A stretch of 64,000 nt of DNA from Topomyia yanbarensis (GCF_030247195.1 NC_080671.1:8509343-8573342); one strand, 5' to 3'; positions 24,501 to 31,957 are shown, counted from the stretch's first letter. Translations and numbers: made by a program. Notes: a model not told the origin generated them from the sequence alone.

Positions 24501-27500
24501 TCGATGTTTAAGGCCATTTTGAAAACCAAGATGGCGACTTCCGGTTCAGTGGAATTCTCTATAACCCAATCAGCATGCATATTTTCAGAGCGGGCCTAAT
24601 AGAGCGCATGATAGAGATCAGTGTCAGAGGCCATTTGGAAAACCAAGATGGCGAATTCAGGTTCATTGGAATTCTCTAAAATCGAATCAATATGGGTATT
24701 TTTGGAATGGAATTGACGAATAGACGCTAGATATCGATGTCTGGTGCCATATTGAAATTCAAGATGGCGACTTCTGGTTCTGTGGAATTCTCCAAAGCCC
24801 AATCAATATGAGTATTTTTGGAACGGGATTGACGAGTAGGTGCCAAATATCAATGTCTGAGACCATTTCGAAAATCAAGATGGCTACTTCGGTTTAGTAA
24901 AATTTTCAATTACCACAACAATGTGAGAATTTTTGTAATAGCGTTAATGAATAGATACCGGATGTCAATTCCGGAAGTCATGTTTTCATCTAAGATGGTG
25001 ACTTCTATTTTAGTGCCAAGACGATGTTTTAAATATAAAGACACGCGGCGAGAAAAACAGTAAATTTGGCTGCACGGTTTTACAAATTATTTGTCTGCAA
25101 GTTTTGGCAACCAGGAATATTGTGTAAACAGCGAGTGACTTGTAGTTTTAATGAATGCTTGGCGAATTCCTTTTTTGAAATATTTCCCACAATACTCAAT
25201 CATGTAACTTGGAAACGCATTGATTTACGTTACTGAGCCTGTCTACATGTTTTTCGTTGCACTAGAAAAAATGTATCGAGGATGCAGGATGCAGACGTGC
25301 ATTTCTTTTCATTTCAATCTCGATACTCCCCACGCATTACTTCCTAAATCCGCCATATTTGTTTACATTGCTAGTTTGGAACCGTTGTTTTGGGTTCGAT
25401 TGGAACTTTTGGCTTCAGTCTTCGCGCATCTCTATAAGCATCATCTCTGCTTTAGTGTACATCTCATTCATCTTAAGGGGGCGTCTGATGTAGTGGGCAA
25501 AAAAATCGACTTCTTTTTTATCCGCTTAATTGTTAGTATTGAGCCTCTAGAATAGTCTCCCGCAATCTCGGTGACCACGCTGAACTTCTTTTGTTTTAAA
25601 CAGCCATGCATTGCTCGCGCGTATTTGCTGTGACACACGCAGATTTCAATCTATCGGCAACAATTTTCTTAAGACTGACAGCGATAAAAATACAGTGTGA
25701 ACACTTTAAACTACTTCCACCCAAATTTTTAAGAGAAAATACCAAATGGATTGTTTTCCACGTCATTTTTTCCGTGATGCAATTTGATATGGAGTATCCT
25801 TTAATAGCGTTTTTTCGAAACCGCGTTTTTCAAATTGGTGAACACTATAACTCAAAAACTAATCAAAGAATTGACTTGATTTTTTTTTATGAAAATGCAC
25901 AATATGTGTAGCCTGTCGGTGAACCACAGAAAACAGAATGAAAAAATTGTTCTCTCTATTATTTTGAAGAAAAGTGCACGAATTTTACAGAAAAATATGA
26001 GATTTTTCGGTTTACATGAAGCCATTTTCCTAAACTCGAACTTTTCTTTGGGTTCATCGAGTAACTACAAGTCTAAGCTTTACAAATTTTACTTAATTTC
26101 CTGTGTCAAACAATTTTATCAAGAGTCATCGTGTTAGCCGCGGCGCTCCTCGACGTGGAAATGGTTGGACGTCTACTCTTGGAACGCTCGTATGTGTGGC
26201 TCTGCGTGGCTGCCGACCCTATTCTGCCCGGCGTGTGACGTGAGACGACTAATCTCACCTCACTCTACGTGACTTCACCCAATTCTGAAGAGTCACTTCG
26301 GGTGACGTGAGACTCCCATTTAACCGCAATGAGGAATCTCACCTCACCCGAGTCGACTCTCAGAATCGGGTGAGAAAAGTCACGTAAAGTGAGGTGAGTT
26401 TCGTCGTCTCACGTCACACGCCGCGCAGAATAAGGTCGTGTAAATATTTTTTTCGTACAGAATAAACGTACAAATTTAAAGCTTAACATTACATAAAAGA
26501 TGCATTGTTTCCTTGCCTTCAAAATCGTAAAACAAAATAACTTTCGGTTTGAGCACTTTACACCAGACGCCCCCCTTAATAATACAGCGAAGACCTGATT
26601 TTATTATTTCCCCCTGATTATGTCAGTTTTTTGATTCGACTTTGAGTCTCGCATGAAGATTCGCTCGATGAGCTCTAGCAGACGAACCAACTCAAATTCG
26701 AGTAAATCCATTTATGAGCACATTTTTCTTATCTTATAAATGCAAAATATACAAAAATAAATGTATCTTTTTGTTTTACGTTGGATGTTTATACTAAATA
26801 ATCAGAACCATCTTGGGTGTTACAATGACGTCAGACCTCTGGCAACTGCATATTTGTCAATCCAGTTCCAAAACACTCCATGTTGTGAGTTATACAGAAT
26901 ATCGCTAAGCCGATAGTCTCAATGTTGTATTTCAAAATGGCCTCAGATATTGATCTCTATCCTGCGCTCATTAGGCCCGCTCGCAAAATATGCATACTGA
27001 TTGGGTTATTGAAAATTCTGTTAGACCGGAAGTCGTCATCTTGGTATTCCAAATGGCCTCAGGCATCGATATTTGGTGCCTACTCGTTAACACTGTACCG
27101 AAAACAACCATATTGTTAAAGTGCGGGACAAAGGGAAACCTCAAGATCCGACGTTTCCACTTTTCCAAAAACCTAAGGAATTAGAAAAAGCAAAAACCGT
27201 GCTACTTGCATAATCCGTGCAAAAAAAAACCTGTTCAAAAATGCCTTCAAAAGGACTTAGAACATTTTTGATAAAACTCCGAAATCATCCCTTTTCCTAA
27301 AATCGTCTAAGTCTTTTGCATTGAATGTAACGCGGTTTTTTTTGCACGATTTTCGGAATTAACGCGGTTTTTTTGCACGGTTTTTTTACACGGTACGTAT
27401 CCCCCGTGTAAAAAAAAACCTTAGTGTACTACACTTCTTCTGAACATACTATCAGCTAAATCTAACCATTATCTCACAAAAATGTATAGTTGGTGGGAAT

Positions 27501-30222
27501 CGAGTTCTGATACACAACCATGCATTGCTAGGCCCCATGCAAAACTGACTCAGACATCACTTCGTTAAAAGTTTAATAACTTCTTTTAACAAAGCCGGAT
27601 TCACTAGTAGTCTTCGACAAAGTTGTAGGCAATTATATTATCTTTCTTATTTTCACTTACAGTGAAAGTACGATGCATATCGTGCCACTTAGCGACGAAA
27701 ATGCGAGTTAGTGGGTTTTCTCCATGTAAATTGCCGAAAAATCCCATTCAAACTTCAGGCACGTTGGTCCAGTAGCTAGACCTGTCCGATTTGCTTCAAA
27801 TTTGGAGCAAGTACTCCTAGTGGGACTAGGAACCGACTCAGGAGTGGGCCGATAGTTTTCAAAAAATCATCATTTTTCTGGGCACTCTATTGTACACGTT
27901 TAGCAGTATTCAAGCATCCATAATGATAGGGTACATATACAATACAATTAAGGTTTTATTGTTATATCCCTAAAATAATCCTTTAAGTCTTATTCCACCT
28001 GTCCGTCTTACCCACAGTTCCCCTACGTAACGTTCAAGGTTTCAAGCTCCCCCATATGTCACAACATGTCATATTTTGTCATACCTCCTCTCCCACCTAA
28101 GTCAAGGAACTGGTGAAGTGTAAAACTGCTAAGGATGAGTCGTCGGAAGCGGACTCCTTCTTTCAATCATGAGCAATTCTTTGAGTTCGTACGTCAAATA
28201 ACCGTTGCGCGGATACTTGTGATCTTTTTGTCAACCCGTCTGTTTGAGTAAGCCGGGCAGACAAAAAGATCATAAGTTTTGTCTATAGCTATAGACAAGC
28301 TCCTTCCGAAGAGTATATTGAGAACCTGTTAAAACAATAAGATTCCCACCGACATTTACTCCATAATAATATTTGCCAATCTTTTCGTTCACTAACCTAG
28401 TGTATACTTATATCATCTTCATTTCTTATTTATTTCAGTTACGCACTTACCGATATATGATGGTCTCCGCAAACGATATAAAAGAAAACGTGTTGTGGAG
28501 CATGAGATATAGCTTCGATAATTTCCAAAATTTTTACATGAACAATTTTTTACAAGTACATGAAAACACGTTTTATCGATTAATCTCCAGTTTTTGTTTT
28601 TGAGTAAAGTTATGATGATATATATATATAAATAATCAATAAAAACTAATGCTCTCGAGATCAAACGACCTGTAAAAAAATTACTGGTTAATTAAACAAC
28701 TGATTATACTGATGGGATGCATGTAATTTTGGAGAAATTTCCCTGTCTACGCCTACCATCGTTTCGAAAATCATAGATGGCTAATATATAATCCATCTTG
28801 CACGTTTACTAATGTAGCTTAAATGTTAAGATTGAACTATTTGTTTTCCTAAAACTATTAAATGTATAAGTATATTGCCAATTGTTAGCTGTCGACCCCT
28901 GTCATCTTGGGAGTGGGGCTGGTTCAGAAAAGGAGCGCAGGGTTGACACAGCTAATTGTTAGATGCAGTGTGGTGAAAACTAATGTTCCACCATTATGGA
29001 GAACATTGTGTAAATCCACATTCGCGCATTAAGGGCACAAAACCTATAACTAAATTAGTTATGGAATTTGCGTTTCGACTTCGTCTCGTCAGAATCAGAC
29101 ACTAACTTATTGACAGAATTGACGCTAGCTCAAGCGTGATGTCCCACAAGAAAAGCTTAGTCCTGTCGCTAAATTAGTGTTGGACTCTGATGAGACGAAG
29201 TCGAAATGCAAAATCCATAACTAATTTTATTGTTAGTTGTATTTCTATCGTTTCGCTCGATAAATCAGTATTTTAAATGGCATATGATTAAAGCAGATAG
29301 GGTTTATTTGTTGGTAAAAATCAAAATTTATTCACGGTCATTTAATTAGTTTATTCTACAAACTATTTCGTAGTAGAAAGCTAACACCCCGACCACTTTA
29401 TATAAGCTTGTGCCAGCTGCTATCAAAGTTGAGCTCGTCAATGGGTTGAACTTGTATGTTTCTCCCACCTGTTATTGTTCGCGTGCACGTTTATTTGCTA
29501 TACAGGAATACTCACGTCCGTATTATTGGCACACGGCGACGGCGCTTCCCTTGCTACATGATGTGTGGTGCACCGAAAGGCATCGCAATTAGACAACTTG
29601 TGGCACTATTTTTAGCCTTGCAGCTTGTCGACGTATCAATGCAGCTGGTCATATTTCTTTTCGTTATTTTTTACTAGCGGTCATTAACCTCGAAGAATTA
29701 TATTTCCGGCTCTCTTACAGCTAATTGGATCTCCCAATGTGTGCTATGCCAGTGAAAAGTCCACTGTGGATCCGACCAAGCGGCAGATGACCCTCAAGAC
29801 GATCAACCTCACCTTTGTCAGTTTTCTGTCGGTGTACGAAACACTCAGCTACGTACCGCATCCAACAGATCCGGGTAAGACGCTGCTCCGACAGGAAGCC
29901 ACCGTGCAGGTCGAGGGTGTCCCACTGAACCGGTACATGGAAGATGTACTGACGAAAAACATCAGTACCAATGCCGGTAAAGGTCGTCAGGGTCTCGAGT
30001 GGGTGATAGGAAAACTAAACTCGGAGGTAAGTGTCTGCTGTAGATTCAAAGTACAAAGCTAATCGCTATTGTTTCCTGTAGGTAAAAGAGCTTGCCTCAT
30101 CGGCAGCTAACAGCACAAACGAGATCCTCACCCAGACAAAGAAATCGCTGGACGACATTACCGACCAGGCGCGAAAGAGTATGGATGAACTCAGTGCAAC
30201 GGCGCAGAAAATTCATATATAG
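3553..30222 (+). CDS. slmo: Slowmo, PRELI/MSF1-domain protein (four exons)
   Basis: The coding sequence joins 3553-3584, 4313-4478, 29721-30026 and 30082-30222 (214 codons plus stop), close to the usual family length of about 215. The protein starts [10 protein letters not shown] and has the PRELI/MSF1 domain over roughly residues 1-170, including the N-terminal HPWETV block, WRKYPNP, an SSKWYFP strand and a late GLEWVI helix. A charged C-terminal tail ends in KIHI. Family members (PRELID3 type) work in the mitochondrial intermembrane space with a TRIAP1-like partner and move phosphatidylserine between membranes; fly slowmo is needed in neurons and germ line. That role is family knowledge, not read from this sequence. 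All introns are GT-AG: 728 bp, about 25.2 kb and 55 bp. The huge intron 2 is full of transposons. The ATG is chosen because it gives the conserved N-terminus. Confidence 0.95.
3585..4312 (+). other. slmo: slowmo intron 1 (728 bp)
   Basis: The intron starts GTAAGT and ends TTTTTCTAG after a T-rich tract. Open frames inside it (for example 3669-4172 minus) show no conserved domain, and I treat them as chance. Confidence 0.85.
4313..4478 (+). CDS. slmo: slowmo coding exon 2
   Basis: The exon completes the split Asn codon and encodes 55 more residues, from HPWETV to WAQK. The donor is AAG|GTTAGT at 4479, a weaker but acceptable donor. Confidence 0.93.
4479..6575. other. intronic DNA without recognised gene
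   Basis: I see no conserved coding sequence here. The part at 6240-6495 has ATAAG/CTTAT motifs similar to the MITE at 2258-2627 and may be a decayed relative. The rest looks like single-copy AT-rich intron. Confidence 0.5.
6576..6684. repeat. hairpin with 36-bp arms
   Basis: The arms at 6576-6611 and 6649-6684 are inverted repeats with a single mismatch (G/A), separated by 37 bases. The arms begin GTTCGATTGTACT. This is a compact foldback MITE-like unit with no coding capacity. Confidence 0.85.
6695..6749 (-). mobile_element. LINE 3' end fragment
   Basis: The stretch CATATTAACATGATTTAATC (from about 6709) recurs at about 35506, next to the 3' part of the same LINE family. It continues into 7154-7913 once the hAT-type MITE at 6750-7153 is set aside. 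It is therefore the 3' terminus of that minus-strand LINE relic. Confidence 0.65.
6750..7153. mobile_element. hAT-type MITE with 8-bp TSD
   Basis: This 404-bp element is flanked by the 8-bp direct repeat GTTGCTGT (6742-6749 and 7154-7161). Its ends are inverted repeats: left CATAGTTAAAAATATTC, right (rc) CAGAGTTAAAAATAATC. An 8-bp TSD with CA-starting ends fits the hAT superfamily. It is non-coding and sits inside a LINE, so it is younger than that LINE copy. Confidence 0.85.
7154..7913 (-). pseudogene. LINE reverse transcriptase relic
   Basis: This is a minus-strand piece of a non-LTR retrotransposon reverse transcriptase. The upstream frame (7689-7913) reads [20 protein letters not shown] and KQGDK; after a frameshift near 7735 the frame continues [36 protein letters not shown] and the catalytic box FADD (near 7395-7410). 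The stretch between ELF and [11 protein letters not shown] is missing much of the finger/palm region, including the first catalytic Asp. The downstream end has the [11 protein letters not shown] segment shared with 35585-35660. The same family is present at 35487-35855. Clade not assigned. Confidence 0.85.
7922..8166. mobile_element. fragment of TA-flanked GGGGAACTG-end element
   Basis: The right edge reads CCAGTTCCCC followed by TA at 8167, the same terminus seen at 22842 and 28023. The interior repeats 'gttcattttacc' motifs. The left terminus is missing where it abuts the LINE relic, so this is a half-element. Confidence 0.55.
8169..9169. other. intronic DNA, no recognised gene
   Basis: I see no conserved protein. 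The 8700-8880 part is GC-richer, with repeated CAGGC/GCCTG motifs and possible short stems. Open frames at 8170-8495 (minus) look like chance. Confidence 0.45.
9170..10166. repeat. CGCGATCGCG-rich tandem-repeat family, copy 1
   Basis: This block shares many phrases with 21050-22696: 'cgatcat...tcggycacgtccgg', 'ccatggcgacatgac', 'gatatgg', 'cttcgcgat' and the terminal 'acaactctcgaaaaaaaa'-like end with an A-run (10155-10165). It is non-coding. No flanking direct repeat is visible for this copy. Confidence 0.75.
10167..10780. other. intronic DNA, no recognised gene
   Basis: I found no repeat or coding signal that I can name. The + frame at 10514-10912 has no domain and runs into the GCACCG-rich repeat. 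Confidence 0.4.
10781..11108. repeat. GCACCG/CGGTGC-rich repeat, copy 1
   Basis: The block contains repeated CGGTGCTT, GAAGCACC and ACACTCGG phrases at short intervals. The same phrases and the flank 'aggcatg' recur in 19215-19600 in the opposite order. It is probably a non-autonomous transposon with internal short tandem repeats. The open frames here are by-products of the repeat. Confidence 0.55.
11109..13256. other. intronic DNA, no recognised gene
   Basis: This is AT-rich DNA with no conserved coding sequence or clear inverted ends. Open frames at 11459-11689 and 12015-12242 show no domain. Confidence 0.45.
13758..13767 (+). promoter_or_regulatory. TATA box of decayed H3 unit A
   Basis: TATATAAATA lies about 40-50 bp upstream of the first H3-like codons, in a block ('gtcggtcggtttttctcatcattcg') that precedes the H3 remnants of units A, B and C. 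This is the arrangement of a replication-dependent histone promoter. Units B and C have TATATGAATA instead (near 14872 and 15866). Activity is unknown. Confidence 0.55.
13807..14090 (+). pseudogene. histone H3 pseudogene A
   Basis: The N-terminal part contains a decayed STGGK-like segment and KSAPATG (after a frame change). The C-terminal part, in one frame from about 13961, reads [11 protein letters not shown], then [20 protein letters not shown] before a stop. Against canonical H3 this covers roughly residues 4-35 and 67-106. About two thirds of the readable C-terminal residues match. The middle (residues about 36-66) is unrecognisable, frames shift, and the last 30 residues are missing. 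It cannot encode a functional H3. A histone stem-loop follows at 14158. Confidence 0.9.
14158..14173 (+). terminator. histone 3' stem-loop (unit A)
   Basis: GGTTCTTTACAGGACC: a six-pair stem with a four-base TTAC loop, in the position of the histone mRNA 3'-end stem-loop. The loop differs from the usual TTTC-type loop. Confidence 0.7.
14918..15072 (+). pseudogene. histone H3 pseudogene B (N-terminal only)
   Basis: The frame reads [21 protein letters not shown], matching the H3 N-terminal tail (STGGK...[16 protein letters not shown]) with the APRK step deleted. It then loses homology and stops at 15070. The histone fold is absent. The promoter-like block with TATATGAATA precedes it, and a stem-loop follows at 15157. 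Confidence 0.85.
15157..15172 (+). terminator. histone 3' stem-loop (unit B)
   Basis: GGTTCTTTACAGGACC, identical to that of unit A. Confidence 0.7.
15911..16473 (+). pseudogene. histone H3 pseudogene C, split by a MITE
   Basis: The N-terminal part (15911-16038) reads [22 protein letters not shown] and, one frame over, [10 protein letters not shown], matching H3 residues about 5-50. The C-terminal part (16372-16473) reads [18 protein letters not shown] and, after a small deletion, [10 protein letters not shown]. The two parts are separated by a 277-bp MITE with an 8-bp TSD. This is the best-preserved N-terminus of the group. A stem-loop follows at 16505. Confidence 0.9.
16032..16308. mobile_element. 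hAT-like MITE inside H3 pseudogene C
   Basis: The insertion is flanked by the 8-bp direct repeat ATCGCCAT (16024-16031 and 16309-16316). It begins CAAGAGGGTGAC and ends CCAGTTACCTG; the reverse complement of the end starts CAGGTAACTGG, giving a weak inverted repeat. It is present in both copies of the composite, so it predates the duplication. Confidence 0.7.
16505..16520 (+). terminator. histone 3' stem-loop (unit C)
   Basis: GGTTCTTTTCAGGACC: stem GGTTCT/AGGACC with loop TTTC, matching the histone stem-loop consensus. Confidence 0.8.
16866..17012 (+). pseudogene. histone H3 pseudogene D (C-terminal)
   Basis: One open frame reads [32 protein letters not shown] and HVTIMPK, matching H3 from about residue 69 to 122. 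Four residues are missing in the EAYLVG loop, and the final IQLARRIRGER is gone. No N-terminal part is recognisable upstream. A canonical histone stem-loop follows 37 bases later, at the distance expected for a histone 3' UTR. Confidence 0.9.
17049..17064 (+). terminator. canonical histone 3' stem-loop (unit D)
   Basis: GGTTCTTTTCAGAACC has a perfect six-pair stem, a TTTC loop, and the flanks CCAAA before and ACCA after, matching the histone stem-loop consensus and its context. Confidence 0.88.
17531..17547 (+). terminator. histone 3' stem-loop remnant (unit E)
   Basis: GGTACCTTTTCAGGACC is the same motif with one extra base in the 5' arm, followed by ACCACCAT as in unit D. No H3 coding sequence is recognisable before it. 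Confidence 0.65.
17704..19214. other. intronic DNA, no recognised gene
   Basis: The block is very AT-rich with no conserved coding sequence or clear transposon ends. Short frames (17657-18083 minus) have no domain. Confidence 0.45.
19215..19600. repeat. GCACCG/CGGTGC-rich repeat, copy 2
   Basis: Short tandem units of about 36 bp are visible in 19280-19410, with phrases such as CGGTGCCTGCCGAT and AACACCTCGG. The block ends with AGCACCGTTCGGTGCT and a 'catgcctgccacatat' flank, which matches in reverse the left flank of 10786-10815. The two copies are members of one family. Open frames on both strands are repeat by-products. Confidence 0.55.
19889..20064. mobile_element. 176-bp TA-flanked MITE (CACTCAGG ends)
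   Basis: TA (19887-19888 and 20065-20066) flanks inverted ends ACTCAGGTTTTTTACGCG and CGCGTAAAAAAAACCTGAGT. The inside is short tandem units 'gcggattttgaaatttacgc'. The same layout with A replacing C at CG sites occurs in the much larger element at 23918-27426, so the two are related. Confidence 0.8.
20097..22696 (+). mobile_element. A-tailed repeat element, copy 2, with 23-bp direct repeats
   Basis: The block lies between exact 23-bp direct repeats at 20074-20096 and 22697-22719 (containing ACTATCTTGGGAACC). It ends in an A-run. Long direct repeats plus an A-tail point to target-primed insertion. Its 3' part (21050-22690) consists of about 440-bp tandem monomers: the 'gatcatgaa.cggtcac' phrase starts near 21225, 21659 and 22115. 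The same sequence is at 9170-10166. No open frame of note is present, so if retrotransposed it was moved in trans. Confidence 0.7.
22948..23154. repeat. 91-bp-arm near-perfect hairpin
   Basis: The arms 22948-23038 and 23064-23154 are inverted repeats with very few mismatches, separated by 25 bases. A transcript would form a long double-stranded stem. It is non-coding and probably a palindromic MITE. Confidence 0.88.
23677..23913. mobile_element. MITE with TGTTTTGGTTAGAA inverted ends
   Basis: The arms 23677-23738 and about 23838-23913 are inverted repeats sharing TGTTTTGGTTAGAAAATTTT. The right arm stops just before the TA and CACTAAGG end of the next element. It is non-coding. The minus open frame at 23473-23718 overlaps its left arm and has no known domain. 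Confidence 0.65.
24310..25020. repeat. six tandem repeats of about 116 bp
   Basis: The phrase 'aagatggcgactt' or a close variant begins near 24412, 24528, 24645, 24761, 24876 and 24991, giving a regular period of about 116 bp. The units diverge towards the centre of the element. Confidence 0.85.
25668..25757. repeat. repeat shared in reverse with 54640-54715
   Basis: The phrase 'gacagcgataaaaatacag' and the following 60 bases ('ccaaat.tt.aagagaaaatacc.aatggatt') recur in reverse orientation at about 54640-54715. This marks an interspersed family present at both loci. Confidence 0.7.
26215..26436. mobile_element. 222-bp MITE (innermost nest level)
   Basis: The ends GACCCTATTCTGC and (rc) GACCTTATTCTGC are inverted. 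They continue inward for about 80 bp of imperfect inverted repeat that includes GGCGTGTGACGTGAGACGAC. It is GC-richer than its surroundings and non-coding. Confidence 0.8.
28026..29051. other. intronic DNA, no recognised gene
   Basis: A short stem (GATCTTTTTGTC...GACAAAAAGATC) lies at 28210-28273. A small frame after an acceptor-like TTTATTTCAG (28429-28438) is not supported further. The rest is AT-rich intron. Confidence 0.45.
29052..29228. mobile_element. MITE with about 64-bp inverted arms
   Basis: The arms 29052-29115 and 29163-29228 share TTAGTTATGGA, GACTTCGTCTC and related blocks in inverted order. The element is 177 bp and non-coding. Confidence 0.75.
29229..29720. other. 3' part of slowmo intron 2
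   Basis: No repeat or gene is recognised. The stretch ends with the acceptor tract CGGCTCTCTTACAG before exon 3. Confidence 0.6.
29721..30026 (+). CDS. slmo: slowmo coding exon 3
   Basis: The exon encodes 102 residues from [14 protein letters not shown] through [15 protein letters not shown] to WVIGKLNSE, the core and end of the PRELI domain. The donor is GAG|GTAAGT at 30027; the next intron is only 55 bp (30027-30081). Confidence 0.95.
30082..30222 (+). CDS. slmo: slowmo coding exon 4
   Basis: The exon encodes the last 46 residues, a hydrophilic helical tail ([11 protein letters not shown] to TAQKIHI), ending in TAG. The acceptor is TTTCCTGTAG at 30081. Confidence 0.93.
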   Translation, partial: VKELASSAANSTNEILTQTKKSLDDITDQARKSMDELSATAQKIHI

Positions 30223-31070
30223 TAACAAACGTTGCGCGGCTTCGTCCAACACTGCTACCGCTGATAATGCAACCGCTTCTTCGCCCCTGCCCAAATTTCC
30301 ATCAGCAACGGCCGAGGCTACGAAATCGACCGGTTCTGCAAAAGGCAATCCCGATAGCGGAGAAGCCACATCCTCCAGTACGGCTGCTTTTCGATCGGAA
30401 GATACTACCGATAGTATCAACAATACCAACAACAGTACACGATCCAGGACTAAACAATTCTATTCTGCAACATCTGCCGACAACAATACAAGAAAAGCAA
30501 CATCCACATCATCTTCATCTTCATCATCATCATCATCATCTAGAGCCAGTACAATCCCGCCAACAACCGCTTCATCGTCGTGATTGTGGGCGAAATTGAC
30601 TGATCAGTGCGACAGAGATGCAGTATAGCAGCATTTCCTTTCACGATCGTTCAATTTTGTTTGTTCATTTTCGTGACTGTCTCATTATCTCTCTCCTCCC
30701 CTATGCGTCTTTGTTCCAGCGGTTTCACCAAAAATCAAGCAAGCGAAACTGTGTTCTTATTTATTTCACTACAACTACTATTAGTAAATTCTATTGTACA
30801 AACGTTTAAAACTTGTATTGCGTGTAACAATAACAGAGCAGGAGTATCTCTCTTTCTAACCCACCCTCTCCCCGAATTAGGATCGAGTTGCGCTCAGTGT
30901 GTCTTGTATTTACTATATACATATAATAGTGTAATCGTGACACGTTGACCCAATGCACAACTCATGTGATTAAGACAAACTAAAGCCTAATTATAGATTT
31001 TCTAAATTGTGAAGGAGACATTGTTCAGTTGACCAGTAGGAATTCTAATAAAATCTGTGTAAGTTCAACG
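30223..31070 (+). other. slmo: slowmo 3' UTR (extent inferred)
   Basis: This follows the stop codon and leads to an AATAAA at 31047. In the +1 frame relative to slowmo an open frame continues to 30583 and reads Ser/Thr/Ala-rich sequence ending in a Ser run from a (TCA)n repeat at 30507-30540. This is probably simple-sequence 3' UTR rather than protein. Confidence 0.6.
31047..31052 (+). terminator. polyadenylation signal of slowmo
   Basis: AATAAA followed by a GT-rich stretch (ATCTGTGTAAG), about 825 bases after the stop codon. It is the first clear signal downstream. Confidence 0.6.
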
Positions 31071-31739
31071 CCGACAAGAGATGATAACCAAATTAGCGTT
31101 AGTGTTTATTTAATCATGATGATAACGATAACCCGTCGCGCTAAGGTGTAAATAACGTGCTTGTGCAGGGCATCGATCGAACTAAGTTGACGTAACTATT
31201 TAGTATATTAAACGAGAAGCTGTTAGTATAAGTAGAGCAAAGTTTTTCCAATTAATTCATTCTTTTAATCAGTCGAAAGCTTAGTCCTCCTACGATTTTA
31301 TCCGTTTCCATCCTGGTTATCGTGCGGGGGGAGAGTTGAAAACCGCACAAGAATGGCATACCCTTCTATTAGAACATATTAGTATTACACATTCCCGTGG
31401 AAAAAAATGCAGGAACACGACTTTTTCGGTACATTGATAATTGGTTTCATTTCGGTTCGGTGCGAATGTTTTGTATGCAATTTAATCGGATGTTTTGATA
31501 TTAAAACGACGAATGAATGCGTAAAATGACTTCGAAACAGCAGGAATTTGCAAGAACAAAAAACCGACATCACATTTAATGGCTTGTTAATAGATACACA
31601 TAAAATCGATATAAACATATTTTCAGTCGATAAACATTTGAATTGTTGTGATGTTTCAGAAGAAGAGAGTTTAACTAAAATGCAAGCGTGATAGCTAAGA
31701 TATCAAACTTAAGATAGAATTGTATTTTTATCCGAAAGC
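31071..31739. other. intergenic DNA, no recognised gene
   Basis: I see no conserved coding sequence or repeat here. Confidence 0.45.
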
Positions 31740-31957
31740 CTTATCATCTCACGTGATTGTGAGAATAGGACACAAGATTCCTGCAATGTTTCTTGTAATT
31801 TTTAAGTGAAATTTTTCGGTTGACGAGGATCTCTGATAGAGTGCGGTAGATTATAGTGCTGCAATAGGTCGTCGAACATCGGTCAGTTCACTAACATATG
31901 TTCCACCGTGGTTCGGGTTCCGCATGTAACACATCTTGGTGTACGGTGTGGACATTG
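31740..31957 (-). pseudogene. 3' coding end of I/Jockey-like LINE
   Basis: On the minus strand this reads CPHC/CVTCGTRTTVEHML, the Cys/His-type C-terminal block common after the RNase H domain of I/Jockey-type LINEs. The upstream part continues beyond the foldback element, at 34892. A stop interrupts the block. Confidence 0.6.

Larger units (their letters stand above)
25476..26575. mobile_element. piggyBac-like non-autonomous element (TTAA TSD)
   Basis: The element is flanked by TTAA (25472-25475 and 26576-26579). It has inverted ends GGGGGCGTCTGATGTA and (rc) GGGGGGCGTCTGGTGTA. A TTAA target and G-rich ends fit piggyBac-type or similar elements. Frames at 25606-26137 lack a transposase signature. 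It contains another MITE. Confidence 0.75.
23918..27426. mobile_element. 3.5-kb foldback element (CACTAAGG ends, TA TSD)
   Basis: TA (23916-23917, 27427-27428) flanks CACTAAGG and CCTTAGTG. Inside the ends are runs of 'ttttttgcacggtttt' units, then on the left six tandem units of about 116 bp (24310-25020), each with 'aagatggcgactt'. Two inverted counterparts are on the right (26900-27110). A piggyBac-like element at 25476-26575 interrupts the middle. Most of the element is long subterminal inverted repeats, which defines a foldback type. No transposase frame was recognised. Confidence 0.75.
22842..28023. mobile_element. TA-flanked element with GGGGAACTG ends (outer nest)
   Basis: The left end reads GGGGAACTGGGGGTAAGACGG and the right end is its inverted match (CCGTCTTACCCACAGTTCCCC), each bordered by TA (22840-22841 and 28024-28025). 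The length of about 5.2 kb results mainly from later insertions: a 91-bp-arm hairpin, a MITE, and a 3.5-kb foldback element that itself contains two more. A TA target suggests a Tc1/mariner-type MITE. No transposase is seen. Confidence 0.75.
4479..29720 (+). other. slmo: slowmo intron 2 (about 25.2 kb, transposon-filled)
   Basis: The intron begins GTTAGT and ends CTCTTACAG. It contains at least ten separate mobile elements or relics, listed individually. Fly slowmo introns are short, so the length here is attributed to insertions. The host gene frame is preserved across it. Confidence 0.9.

Noticed and set aside
28439..28603. Possible extra slowmo exon after TTTATTTCAG
   Set aside because: The frame has no similarity to slowmo, ends in a stop within 55 codons, and exons 2 and 3 already join in phase with a conserved protein.
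30097..30432. 111-codon minus-strand frame opposite slowmo exon 4 and 3' UTR
   Set aside because: It is antisense to coding sequence and simple repeats, with no domain.
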